Origin: CAWAND01 sp963727915
Lineage (GTDB): Bacteria > Chloroflexota > Anaerolineae > Anaerolineales > E44-bin32
DNA: 64,000 nucleotides
Direction: 5' to 3'
NCBI GenBank assembly: GCA_963727915.1
Contig: CAVSID010000004.1
Coordinates: 186,001 to 250,000, forward strand
The translations under genes and the position numbers were made by a program. Below the pieces are notes generated by a model that had not been told where the DNA came from, ran no database searches, and saw nothing but the letters and a program-made list of their open reading frames with translations. Shown in pieces: positions 46,720 to 56,282 of the stretch. Each line of letters opens with the position of its first letter. The stretch's first letter is position 1.

Positions 46720-47822
46720 TCAGATTTCACCTCCTTCTCTCCCCATCCCTTTCATTGTGCTTTGCCGCGCAACCAAAGTTGGGGCTAGCAATACGGCTTT
46801 GGGCCTCACGGGACCATGCTCATTGTAGCCGGATTCGATGATTTTAAGGATCTCTTCGATCGCCACCTCACCCAAGTTGTATTGATCCTGCTGTACCGTC
46901 GTAAGGGGGGGCCAGAAGAATTCCGATTCGGGTATGTCATCAAAACCAACCACACCCAGATCCTCTGGAATGCGGATACCGGCTCTACAGGCATACTGCA
47001 TCACACCCAGTGCCATTTGATCGTTTGCCGCAAACACAGCGTCCATCTCGGGGTATTGCGCAATAACTTCTCGATGACACGAGCGCCGCTTCGGGAGGAC
47101 CAGGTTCCCTCCACCCAATATCCGTCTTTCAAGGGGAGATTGGCCGCCTTTAGGCCATCACTCCAGGCCGCCTTGCGTTCACGAGCCTCCCACCAATCCA
47201 ATGGCCCCGAGATATGACCGATGTGCTCATATCCCTGGTCTATCAAGTGAGTCATGGCGATTTGCCCACCGAGGTAGTTGTCGATGCAAACCACATTGAT
47301 GGTTTCCCGCGACCGCACCGTCAGATAGACCACTGGGATTCCCAGATCAACAGACGGATCATGGATCCACTTCAAATTCTCCCCCACCTCGGGAACAGCC
47401 CAAATAATCCCGTCGACCTGGTGGGAGACCAAAGTGTGGAAAATCGGAGCAATTCTCTCTGGGTCGAAGCGGGGCAGTTCCTTCAACAACAAAGAGTACC
47501 CGGCCTCCTCGGCTGCGGTCGTGATGCCGCTCAAAGTGCGGGACGGGCCAATGAACTTCAACCCAGCCGTCACGACACCCAAGGCATAACTTCGTTGGCG
47601 GATCAGACTGCGCGCAACGGCGCTGGGTTGGTAGCCCAGGCGGTCGATGACCTCTTGGACCCGTTGCCGAGTTCTGCGCGATACATCCGGTCTATCGTTG
47701 ATAACACGTGAAACCGTCTGCGTTGAAACCCCGGCCGCAGACGCAACTTCCTTGATGGTGGCACGTCCAACACGCTTCAAGCTTGTTATCGATCCCGTTA
47801 TCGATCCCGTTATCGATCCCAT
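46720..47822 (-). CDS. LacI-family repressor of the arabinose operon; one indel
   Basis: About 367 residues. The N-terminal helix-turn-helix is ATIKEVASAAGVSTQTVSRV with the hinge helix QRVQEVIDRLGYQPSAVARS. The effector domain has YALGVVTAGLKFIGPSRTLS, QVDGIIWAVPEVGENLKWI, VCIDNYLGGQIAMTHLIDQG and, after a shift near 47060, PEMDAVFAANDQMALGVMQY and DLGVVGFDDIPESEFFWPPL. By position it controls the downstream sugar genes, and the ligand is probably arabinose. The frame opens with a (Gly-Ser-Ile-Thr)x3 repeat encoded by a 12-bp tandem repeat; an alternative TTG start at Leu15 would leave that repeat untranslated. Confidence 0.9.
47785..47820. repeat. Three perfect 12-bp tandem repeats at the lacI start
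   Basis: GTTATCGATCCC occurs three times in a row (47785-47796, 47797-47808, 47809-47820). Each unit contains the palindrome ATCGAT. On the minus strand it encodes Gly-Ser-Ile-Thr three times directly after the first ATG. Confidence 0.9.
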
Positions 47823-48310
47823 CTTAGGGGAACTGGAGGTTCAATGCAAGCGACAAATGTCATATTGGGCTTGTGACGGGTCGGTTTGGGGTGGCCTCCA
47901 AGCCTGTGCCGCCCATTGGGATTCGAATAAGGCGGATCGACGGGCCATCCATAGGTGATCGGCCCGTTGTTGTCGTCTGGCCCTATCGCCCTGCCAACCC
48001 TCTCTCATGTATTTCGAAGCACGAGGCGAACGGGGGCGGATCCCCCTGGCCTGGTTCCCGGGGTTGGCGTAAGACGTCGGGCGTCCACCCCCATCGTGGG
48101 ATTGGCTCGCCTACCCCACACTGGATGCAAGCAGCCGGGCGACGAGCCTTGCCAGATGCTGGCCTCCTCCGTTCCCGTTGGCGTCCCTCCGTCCCCTTCA
48201 CTAGAGGTTGAAACTGTGTTCTTCGGTATCTCCCCCGCCCGTTTCGCTGATGGGCTCCGCCCGAAGGGCAACGTCCATGTAAAGCCTCCCGCTTCTTAAT
48301 GTCTCCGCTA
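47823..48310. other. Intergenic region between divergent lacI and gntR
   Basis: About 490 nt with no recognisable gene. It must hold the promoter and operators of the arabinose operon, but I could not pick a convincing -35/-10 pair for lacI. Confidence 0.4.
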
Positions 48311-48339
48311 TTGACATTTGGATCATTCTGTGCAACAAT
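48311..48339 (+). promoter_or_regulatory. Putative gntR-slipin promoter
   Basis: TTGACA (48311-48316), 17-nt spacer, AACAAT (48334-48339). The -10 hexamer is weak and overlaps the first unit of the octamer array. If used, the mRNA would start near 48346, which argues against the Met codons at 48299 and 48338 as starts. Confidence 0.45.
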
Positions 48340-48382
48340 GACACAAAGCAACAATACTACAATGCCACAATCCAACAATGGA
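48335..48382. repeat. Six-unit 8-bp tandem array (ACAATNNN) at the gntR start
   Basis: Six consecutive octamers: ACAATGAC, ACAAAGCA, ACAATACT, ACAATGCC, ACAATCCA, ACAATGGA. Five of six begin ACAAT and the sixth ACAAA. Since 8 is not a multiple of 3 the repeat cannot be explained by a repeated peptide. Confidence 0.85.
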
Positions 48383-48847
48383 GGAGCATTGGATGCATTA
48401 GCCGGGCGCATCCACCTGGATTTCCGTTCAGACGAGCCCATCTTCATGCAGATTGTGCATCAGATGGAAGCTCTGGTGTCCGACGGGACGTTCAAGCCGG
48501 GCGACCAGCTCCCTACCGTGCGCGAGGTGGCCATCGACCTGCGCATCAATTTCAGCACTGTCGCCCGTGCCTACCGCATTCTCGATGAACGGCGCCTGAT
48601 CTCCACCCAGCGCGGGCGTGGGACGTTTATCGAGGAGCAGCCGGCACCGGGTTGGGAGCAGGTGCCAGAAGACGAAAAAGCGTCATCTCGCCTGAAGAGT
48701 TGTCGGAGTTGGCTCGGCGGTTCAGTCGATGAGGCGGCAGGGTCAGGCGCATCGCCGGAGCAGATCGAGCATGTTATCCAGCAGCAACTGACGGGCTGGC
48801 AGCGCGACCACCCGACAGAATCAGGAAATGCCCTTGGAGGTTCGTGA
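48362..48847 (+). CDS. GntR-family (YtrA-type) regulator; two compensating indels likely
   Basis: A winged-helix GntR domain is clear: DEPIFMQIVHQMEALVSDGT, KPGDQLPTVREVAIDLRINF, STVARAYRILDERRLISTQR and GRGTFIEEQPAP. The C-terminal part is short as in the YtrA group; it reads ISPEELSELARRFSR in one frame and SPEQIEHVIQQQLTGWQ in another, so a pair of indels near 48680 and 48735 is likely. Start is uncertain: ATG 48362 is given, but TTG 48389 after GGAGGAG would put the whole octamer array in the leader. It ends overlapping the next start (GTGA), so it probably regulates its own operon with the slipin gene. Confidence 0.82.
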   Translation: MPQSNNGGALDALAGRIHLDFRSDEPIFMQIVHQMEALVSDGTFKPGDQLPTVREVAIDLRINFSTVARAYRILDERRLISTQRGRGTFIEEQPAPGWEQVPEDEKASSRLKSCRSWLGGSVDEAAGSGASPEQIEHVIQQQLTGWQRDHPTESGNALGGS

Positions 48848-49834
48848 AATGTTCAGGAAGATGGATTCAAAACCAATTGCAGGACCCTGGTCAAGACGGT
48901 TCATTCCAGGCTCAGACGAAGAGCGCGTTTCTCAAACCCATCGATACCCGGCGCATCAGCGTCATGGGCATTTTCGTATTTGTGGTCCTTATGATCGTTG
49001 CCATGCTTGGCAACATCGTCATGGGCGGAGAGTCTCGGCCCAGTCCTCTCCACAGCATATTGGATGGTGGTCCTAATCATCGGGCTCTACCTCTTGTTTG
49101 CCATCAAGGTCGCTCAGCAGTGGGAAAAGGCCATCGTGCTGCGGCTGGGCCGCTTCAGCGGGCTCAAGGGACCCGGCCTGTTCTGGATCGTGCCGATCCT
49201 CGACAGCACGCCAGTGTGGATTGACCACCGGGTGATGGTTACCCCCTTCAGTGCTGAGAAGACTTTGACCAAGGACACCGTGCCGGTGGATGTGGATGCG
49301 GTGCTCTTCTGGGTCGTTTGGGATGCAGAGAAAGCCGCCCTGGAAGTCGAAGAATATCGTAATGCCATCGCCTGGGCGGCGCAGACGGCCCTACGGGAGA
49401 TCATCGGCCAGATGACCTTGGCGGAAATCCTGGTCGGCCGAGCGGTGATGGATGAACAGCTGCAGAAGATCATCGACGAGCGCACCACTCCCTGGGGAGT
49501 GACCGTTCAAAGTGTCGAGATCCGAGACGTCATCATCCCCCAAGGGCTTGAGGACGCCATGTCACAGCAGGCGCAGGCCGAGCGCGAGCGCCAATCTCGC
49601 GTCATCCTGGGCGAGGCCGAACTGCAGGTTGCGGGCAGCTTTGCGCAAGCCTCCCAGGCCTATATCAGCAACCCCACCGCCCTGCACCTGCGGGCCATGA
49701 ATATGCTCTTTGAAGGGCTCAAGGAGAAGGGCGCGCTGGTTATCGTCCCATCCAGCGCAGTGGACACGATGAATCTGGGCGGTCTCAGCGGCATGGTCGC
49801 CCTGGCGCAACAAAATACGGCCCCGGAGACTTAA
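48844..49834 (+). CDS. Slipin/SPFH (band 7) membrane protein; one indel
   Basis: About 330 residues. Two membrane segments come first (VMGIFVFVVLMIVAMLGNIV and YWMVVLIIGLYLLFAIKVAQ), then the SPFH domain: VLRLGRFSGLKGPGLFWIVP, TKDTVPVDVDAVLFWVVWDA, IIGQMTLAEILVGRAVMDEQ, SVEIRDVIIPQGLEDAMSQQ, and an Ala/Gln-rich coiled-coil AEAELQ-type helix, ending MVALAQQN. Slipins form cage-like oligomers in the membrane and often partner with NfeD proteases; no nfeD is visible here. The start is GTG 48844 overlapping the gntR stop; the frame shifts near 49060. Confidence 0.85.
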
Positions 49835-49877
49835 CCAGCCGGGGGGCCGCAACATCCGGGCCATCTTGAACTTCCAC

Positions 49878-49916
49878 GACCAGGCCGTCCAGACTCTCCC
49901 TTTGGACGGCCTGGTC
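49878..49916 (+). terminator. Stem-loop after the slipin gene
   Basis: GACCAGGCCGTCC (49878-49890) pairs perfectly with GGACGGCCTGGTC (49904-49916); 13-bp stem, 13-nt loop. No U-run follows, so it may be a terminator or a 3' end stabiliser. Confidence 0.55.
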
Positions 49917-50022
49917 ATTGGGGCATGGGGTCATGATGAGGAGTTCCGAGCCGGCCCGGAGCCACGCTGGTTGAGCCGCAACTTGAGCCATCCCTTCGGG
50001 CACCTGGGTGCCGCAAGCCTGC

Positions 50023-50028
50023 TATAAT
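50023..50028 (+). promoter_or_regulatory. -10 box of the amidohydrolase-CYTH gene
   Basis: Perfect TATAAT 29 nt before the ATG; no good -35 element is seen at normal spacing. Confidence 0.5.
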
Positions 50029-50057
50029 CCGTCAAATTGCGCCCCAAGAGGTCACGT

Positions 50058-52035
50058 ATGCCCCACGCCGACATATTGCTCACTCACGCCACCGTGGTCA
50101 CCATGGACCCCGCATTCCGAATCATCCCCGACGGCGCCGTCGCCGTTGAAGGACAGGTGATCGTGGCCGTCGGAGAGTCGGCTCAGCTCGAAGGTGAGTA
50201 CGAAGCCGCCAGGACGGTGGATTGCGACGGCAAGGCGCTCATCCCGGGCCTGGTCAATGCGCACACGCACGCCTCGATGACCCTCTTGCGCGGGCTGGAA
50301 GACGACAGCCGCCTCGATGTGTGGCTGTTGGGGTACATGATGCCGGTCGAGCGCGAGTTCGTTTCGCCCGAGTTCTGCAGGCTGGGCGCAAAGCTGGCCT
50401 GCGCCGAGATGATCCGATCCGGCATCACCAGCTTCGCCGACATGTACTACTACGAAGAAGCCGTGGCCGAGGCCGTGGCTGAAGTGGGGATGCGCGCCGT
50501 TTGCGGCCAGACCGTGCTCAAGTTCCCCTCCCCGGACGCCAATTCATGGGAGGACTCTCTCGACGCCGCCCGCGGCTTTATCCAGCGATGGAAGGACCAC
50601 GATCTGATCGTCCCCGCCATCTCGCCGCATGCCCCCTACACGTGCACGGCTGAGATCCTGCACGCCTGCGCCGATCTGGCCAAGGAATACGATGTCCCCC
50701 TCCACATCCACATCGCCGAGACCGCCCAGGAGGTCGAGCAGTGGCGGGAGACCTACGATATGCCAGTGGTGCCCTGGGTGAAGAAACAGGGGCTGCTGGA
50801 GGCCAAAGTCATCGCCGCCCACTGCGTCCATATCGACGGCGGTGAGATGCACACACTCGAGCACGCGCACGCCGGCGTCGCCCACAACCCATCCAGCAAC
50901 CTCAAGCTGGCTTCGGGTTTCGCCCCGGTCACGCAGATGCTGGAGGCGGGGCTGAATGTCGGGGTCGGGACCGACGGCCCGTCGTCCAACAACGATTTGG
51001 ATATGTTTGAGGAGATACGCCTGGCGTCCTTCGTCGCCAAGGCCATCACCCGCGACCCCACGACCCTTCCGGCGCGCAAGGTGTTCGAGATGGCTACGAG
51101 CATGGGCGCTCGCGCTCTGCACATCGATCACCTCACCGGCTCACTTGAAGTTGGCAAGCGGGCCGATTTGGCCCTGGTCGAGATGAACACTGTGCACAAT
51201 CTCCCCCAGTTCAACCGCGACCCGGATGCCGTTTATGCCGCGCCTAATCTATGCCGCCAAGTCAACCGATGTCACCGACGTGATGGTCGATGGGCGCTGG
51301 CTGATGCAAGCCGGCGAGCTTCAAACCGTCGACGTGCCGCCGCTGCTGGAGGCCGCCGCCGATTACGCCAAACGGATCGATTCGTTCCTGGTCAAGCGGG
51401 AAGGATCGGTGCTTTCCAAGTTGATCGCCATCGGGGGAGCCGAACAGCAGGAGAGCTACGAGGTTCAAATCAAGGTCCGCCTGGATGACCCCGACGAGGT
51501 GATCGCCAGGCTCTCTCACGAGGCCCTGAGCATCGTTCGCCACGTGCACTACTTGGAGTACGACACTTACTTCGATTTCGAAGACCAAGATCAGGGCCGG
51601 CTGCGACATCGGGAAGATGACTTCGTGGACGACAAGGGAGACGTGACGACTGTTCGCTACCGGCTCACCCTGATCGGTCCGGCCGCCGAACTCGAGTTTC
51701 CCAACTCAGTGCTGCTGTCACGATCGCGCTTCATCGCCCCAGCCACCCACGGATTGCGCTTCTACCGCGAATACTTCAAACCGGAGAACGAGTTCCCCAT
51801 CCACAAAGACCGCCTGCGGTGGTTGATCAAATTCGACGGGGTGGAGTTCTTCATCAACATCGACCGCGTGCTCGAGCCGAGGCTGCCGAACTCATTTCTT
51901 GAAATCAAGTCCCGCACTTGGTCCCGGCGTGACGCCGACGAGAAGGCCGACCGCATTACGGAACTGCTGGGCGTCCTCGGGCTCGGGTCTGCCGAAGTTG
52001 TGCGCCACGAGTACATTCAACTGATCGCCGAATAG
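50058..52035 (+). CDS. MTA/SAH deaminase-family amidohydrolase fused to a CYTH domain; one indel
   Basis: About 658 residues. The first 440 are a metal-dependent amidohydrolase of the 5-methylthioadenosine/S-adenosylhomocysteine deaminase group: LIPGLVNAHTHASMTLLRGL (first metal His pair), PLHIHIAETAQEVEQWRETY, VIAAHCVHIDGGEMHTLEHA and VGVGTDGPSSNNDLDMFEEI (metal Asp). The frame shifts once near 51240. Without a stop, the same frame as the amidohydrolase end (VMVDGRWLMQAGELQTVD) continues into a CYTH domain (about 468-655): SYEVQIKVRLDDPDEVIARL (the ExExK motif appears as E-V-Q-I-K), YFDFEDQDQGRLRHREDD, IKFDGVEFFINIDRV and FLEIKSRTWSRRDADEKADR. The fusion couples a nucleoside deaminase with a triphosphate-binding tunnel fold; the purpose is unknown. 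Confidence 0.85.
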
Positions 52036-52121
52036 CCCCGCCGTCGGTTCGCTGACGGCCACATCGCCCCACGTCAGATCCCTTGCTCACCGTCACCATC
52101 CATGCGTTGGGAGGCCCGGCC

Positions 52122-53625
52122 ATGTCCGAAGTCACGTCAGCACAACCCTGGGAGTCGCTCGACCCGCAGGACTGGGAGTCGCTCCAGGCGTTGGGCCACA
52201 AGATGCTTGACGACATGTTCGAGCATCTCCGCACGTCACGCGAGCGGCGCGGTTTGGAAACCGATGCCGGACCACGTCCGACAATCCTTCCGTGCGCCGC
52301 TGCCGCGCCGAGGGCAGGCAGCCGAAGCCGTCTACCAAACCTTCCGAGAGGCCATCCTCCCCTACAACATGGGCAACGACCACCCGCGTTTCTGGGGCTG
52401 GGTGATGGGCAACGGCACGCCGCTCGGCATGCTGGCCGACATGTTGGCGGCCGGCCTCAATCCCAACATGGGTGGCGGCGATCACGCGGCTGTGGAGGTC
52501 GAGCTGCAGGTGATCGACTGGTGCAAGGCGATGCTTGACTGGCCCAACACGGCCTCGGGGCTTCTGGTGTCTGGCGGATCGGTCGCCAACCTGATTGGCC
52601 TGGCGGTGGCGCGCAACGCCCGGGCCGGGTTCGACGTCCGCCGTGACGGGCTGATGTCGGGCCATCCCCAACTCACCTTCTATGTCTCGGCCGAACAGCA
52701 CTCATCCATCGAGAGAGCGGTGGAGGTGCTGGGGATCGGCGCCGCCGCGCTGCGCAAGATCCCGATCGACGATGCCTTCCGGATCGACATTGGCGCCCTC
52801 GAGACACAGATCCAAGCCGACCAGGAGATGGGCATGCGCCCCATCTGCGTGGTTGGCTGCGCCGGCACCACCAATACCGGGGCCGTCGACCCACTGGACG
52901 CCCTGGCCGACGTCGCTGAAAGATTTGATCTTTGGTATCACATCGACGGCGCCTTCGGCGCCCTGGCCTACCTGGCACCAGACGGGAGGAAGAAGTTGAA
53001 GGGCCTCGACCGGGCCGATTCTCTGGCCTTCGACCTGCACAAGTGGTTCTACCTGCCATTTGAAATCGGATGCACGCTGGTGAAAGACGCCGAGGCGCAC
53101 CGCCGGACCTTCGCATCCCATCCGGATTACCTCGAAAAGGCGACCCGGGGATTGGCCAGCGGCGAGATCTGGTTCGGTGATTATGGCATCCAGCTGACGC
53201 GCAGCTTCCGGGCGCTCAAAGCGTGGATGGCCTTCCTCACCTATGGTGTAGATCGCGTTGGACGCGTGATCGAACAGAACCTGCGGCAGGCGGCCTATCT
53301 CGGCCGGGAAATCGGGGCCCGAGAGAGCCTGGAACTTCTGGCGCCGATCGACTTGAATGTCGTCTGCTTCCGCTTCACACATCCGTCAATCGAGCCTGCC
53401 GACATGAGCGCTTTCAACGAGGAACTTCTCATCCGGCTGCAGGAGTCGGGCGCCGCCGTCCCGTCCAGCACGGTGCTCAACGGCCAATTCGCGCTGCGCT
53501 GCGCCCTCACCAACCACCGCTCGCGTGACGAAGACTTCGATGTGCTCTTAGACGCGGTTGACTCAATCGGCGGGAAGATGCTCGACGAAGGCTGGCAGCC
53601 CTCGGCGGACGCAGGCGAGGCTTAG
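52122..53625 (+). CDS. PLP-dependent group II decarboxylase; one indel
   Basis: About 500 residues, similar to aromatic-amino-acid/glutamate/aspartate decarboxylases. Seen: PYNMGNDHPRFWGWVMGNGT, SGLLVSGGSVANLIGLAVAR, YVSAEQHSSIERAVEVLGIG (His stacking on PLP), GCAGTTNTGAVDPLDALADV, WYHIDGAFGALAYLAP with the PLP Asp, and SLAFDLHKWFYLPFEIGCTL with the Schiff-base Lys. The frame shifts near 52265, in the N-terminal helix region. Substrate cannot be read from sequence; tyrosine, tryptophan and aspartate are all possible. Stop overlaps the convergent mutS stop by 4 nt. Confidence 0.85.
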
Positions 53626-56222
53626 CCGGCCCCCGGTTCAGAGCCATCGTCATCGGAAAGACGGTGCTGCCATTCGAACAGTTTGTTGAGTGCTTCGAGC
53701 GGCGTCAGCGAGTCGACATCCAGACCTCGGAGTTCGCGCATCAGGGGATGATTCTCAGTTAGGAAGGAAAGCTGCCCTACCGGCTCCCCCGAGCCGGTCT
53801 GCGGCTCCCGTCCCTCCCTCTCCAGGTCGGCCAGGATCTCCTGAGCCCGATGGATTACCGGGCGCGGCAGGCCGGCCAATTCGCCCACATGTATCCCATA
53901 GGATCGATCGGCGCCCCCTGGCACGATCTTGTGCAAGAAGACCAGCTTGCCGTCCTCATCAGCTACCGCCACATTGTAGTTGCGCACCCCAGGCAGCAAC
54001 GACGCCAGGCGGGTCAGCTCGTGGTAATGGGTGGCAAACAGCGTCCGAGCCCGAAGACGGGGGTGATTGTGGATGTGCTCCACCACGGCCCAGGCGATAG
54101 ATAGCCCATCGTAGGTGCTGGTGCCTCGCCCAATTTCATCCAGGATCAGCAGGCTGCGGTTGGTGGCGTGATGCAGGATGTTGGCGGTCTCGATCATCTC
54201 GACCATGAAAGTCGACTGCCCGGCGTGGATCTCGTCCTGGGCGCCGATGCGGGTGAAGATGCGGTCGGTCAGTCCCATCGTGGCCGACGCCGCCGGCACG
54301 TAGCTGCCCATTTGGGCCATCAACACCAGCAACGCCACTTGACGCAGGTAGGTCGACTTGCCAGACATGTTGGGGCCCGTGATCACGCGCACCCGCTCGC
54401 CTTCATCGAAGACGGCGTCGTTGGGGACAAATCGGCCATCCCGCAGGAACTGCTCCACCACAGGATGCCGTCCTTCTCGGATGGCCAGCATCGGATCATC
54501 CACCAACTCTGGGCGGGTGTAGCCCTTGGTGGCGGCCACGTCGGCCAGCGACGACACGACATCCAACCTGGCCACCGCCCGGGCGGTCCCAAGCAGACGC
54601 TTGGCATGGCCCCCAACGGTCCGGCAAACCTCGCCAAAGACGGCGGATTCAATCTCGCGCATCTCCTCCTCAGCTGAGAGGACCTTGGCCTCGTAATCCT
54701 TCATTTCGGGCGTAATGTAGCGTTCAGCGTTGACCAGAGTTTGCTTGCGCTGGTAGTCCTCCGGCACCCGCTCGGAGTGCGCCTTGGTGACCTCAATGTA
54801 GTAGCCGAAGACCTTGTTGTAGCCGACTTTGAGGCTCTTTATTCCCGTTCGCTTGCGTTCCTCGGCCTCCAAATTGGCGATCCACTCCCGCGCCCGCTTC
54901 GACCCGTCCACCACCCGGTCCAGTTCCTCACTGAAGCCGGGTCGGATGACCCCCAAATGGGCCAGCGTGGCCGGCGGCTCATCGGCGATCGCCGCCCACA
55001 ACAAGTCCAGCACATCGGGGCATGGGTCAATGGACGCCGCCAGCGTCGCGACTGACTGGGAGTCAGACGTCTCAAGCAAGCGACGCAGATTGGGCAGCGC
55101 GGCCAGGGTGTCCCTTAGACCGGTCAGGTCGCGGGGGCCAGCCATCCCGGACAGTATCCGGTTGGTCAGCCGCTCCATGTCCCCCAGCGGATGCAGCGCC
55201 TGGCGCACCTCGGACCGCCGGAGGCCATCTTCGAAGAAGGCGGTCACCTGGTCCAGGCGCCGGTTGATCCGGCCCAAGTCCAGGAGCGGTCGATGCACCC
55301 ACTGGCGCATCAACCGCCGCCCCATGGGGGTGACGGTGGTATCGATGACGGACAGCAGCGAACCACGCGTTTCGCCGCTGCGCAGGGTTTCGGTCAGCTC
55401 CAAATTGCGCCGGGTGGCGGCGTCGAGCACCATGTACTCGTCCAGCGAGTAGGTCGAGAGCGCTGCCAGCAGGCTGAGGGCCGCCGGCTGGGTTTCGGAA
55501 AGATAGTCGACAATCGCTCCGGCTGCCTGGGTGGCCAAAGGCTTGCCTTCCAGGCCGAAGCCCTCTAGGCTTGCGACCCCGAAATGTGCCCGCAGGGTCT
55601 CATCCGCCCGGTCAAGCGCCATCCGCCACGCGTGGACGAGGCTCACATGAGCTTGGATCGTATTGGCCGGTGTCTCGGTGTCGGCCAGCAGCACTTCGGC
55701 CGGACGCAGGCGCGCTAGCTCCTGGTGCAGGCCGTCCTCGAAGAGCTCCACGGGGAACTGCGTGGCGGCGAATTCCCCGGTCGTGACGTCGACGAAAGCC
55801 GCGCCGAATTCGCCCTCCCCGCGCACCGCCGCCAACAGGTAGTTGTTGCCGTCACCGGGGAGCATCCCGGGTTCGATCACGGTTCCTGGAGTGACGACGC
55901 GCACCACTTCCCGCGGGAATAGCCCTTTAACCGGGCCGTCCCCGACCTGTTCGCAGATCGCCACGTGGTGCCCTTGCTCGATCAGCCGGGCGATGTAGGC
56001 CTCGGCGGCATGGTGAGGGATGCCAGCCATCGGCACGCGCTTGCCCTTGGCCACGTTGCGCGAGGTGAGAACGATGTCGAGCGTGTCCGCCGTCAGGCGG
56101 GCGTCGTCATCAAAAGTCTCGTAGAAGTCGCCCAATCGGAAGAACAGGATCGCGTCTGGGTATTGGCGTTTGATCTCGAGATACTGCTGCCGGATGGGGG
56201 TCACATCGTCCGTGTTGGCCAT
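53622..56222 (-). CDS. mutS: DNA mismatch repair protein MutS
   Basis: MutS (866 aa) recognises mismatches. The mismatch-binding Phe-X-Glu motif is intact in FRLGDFYETFDDDA. The connector and lever/clamp domains follow (SLLSVIDTTVTPMGRRLMRQ, GYNKVFGYYIEVTKAHSERV), then the ATPase: Walker A RVITGPNMSGKSTYLRQVAL, IFTRIGAQDEIHAGQSTFM, Walker B SLLILDEIGRGTSTYDGL and LFATHYHELTRLASLLPGV. The C-terminal part ends with a dimerisation segment. One of the longest intact frames in the window (2.6 kb), a useful contrast with the error-rich region at 16-26 kb. Divergent from the ROK kinase. Confidence 0.97.
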   Translation of the reverse strand: MANTDDVTPIRQQYLEIKRQYPDAILFFRLGDFYETFDDDARLTADTLDIVLTSRNVAKGKRVPMAGIPHHAAEAYIARLIEQGHHVAICEQVGDGPVKGLFPREVVRVVTPGTVIEPGMLPGDGNNYLLAAVRGEGEFGAAFVDVTTGEFAATQFPVELFEDGLHQELARLRPAEVLLADTETPANTIQAHVSLVHAWRMALDRADETLRAHFGVASLEGFGLEGKPLATQAAGAIVDYLSETQPAALSLLAALSTYSLDEYMVLDAATRRNLELTETLRSGETRGSLLSVIDTTVTPMGRRLMRQWVHRPLLDLGRINRRLDQVTAFFEDGLRRSEVRQALHPLGDMERLTNRILSGMAGPRDLTGLRDTLAALPNLRRLLETSDSQSVATLAASIDPCPDVLDLLWAAIADEPPATLAHLGVIRPGFSEELDRVVDGSKRAREWIANLEAEERKRTGIKSLKVGYNKVFGYYIEVTKAHSERVPEDYQRKQTLVNAERYITPEMKDYEAKVLSAEEEMREIESAVFGEVCRTVGGHAKRLLGTARAVARLDVVSSLADVAATKGYTRPELVDDPMLAIREGRHPVVEQFLRDGRFVPNDAVFDEGERVRVITGPNMSGKSTYLRQVALLVLMAQMGSYVPAASATMGLTDRIFTRIGAQDEIHAGQSTFMVEMIETANILHHATNRSLLILDEIGRGTSTYDGLSIAWAVVEHIHNHPRLRARTLFATHYHELTRLASLLPGVRNYNVAVADEDGKLVFLHKIVPGGADRSYGIHVGELAGLPRPVIHRAQEILADLEREGREPQTGSGEPVGQLSFLTENHPLMRELRGLDVDSLTPLEALNKLFEWQHRLSDDDGSEPGAG

Positions 56223-56270
56223 CGTGGATGCATTCTAAGAGAGGCCCCATGAAACAGCAAGAAGCTATGC

Positions 56271-56276
56271 TATACT
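56271..56276 (+). promoter_or_regulatory. -10 box of the ROK kinase gene, leaderless geometry
   Basis: TATACT, six bases, then ATG (56283): the same spacing as at archease (10207). The mRNA is expected to start at the ATG. Confidence 0.5.
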
Positions 56277-56282
56277 GCCCGC

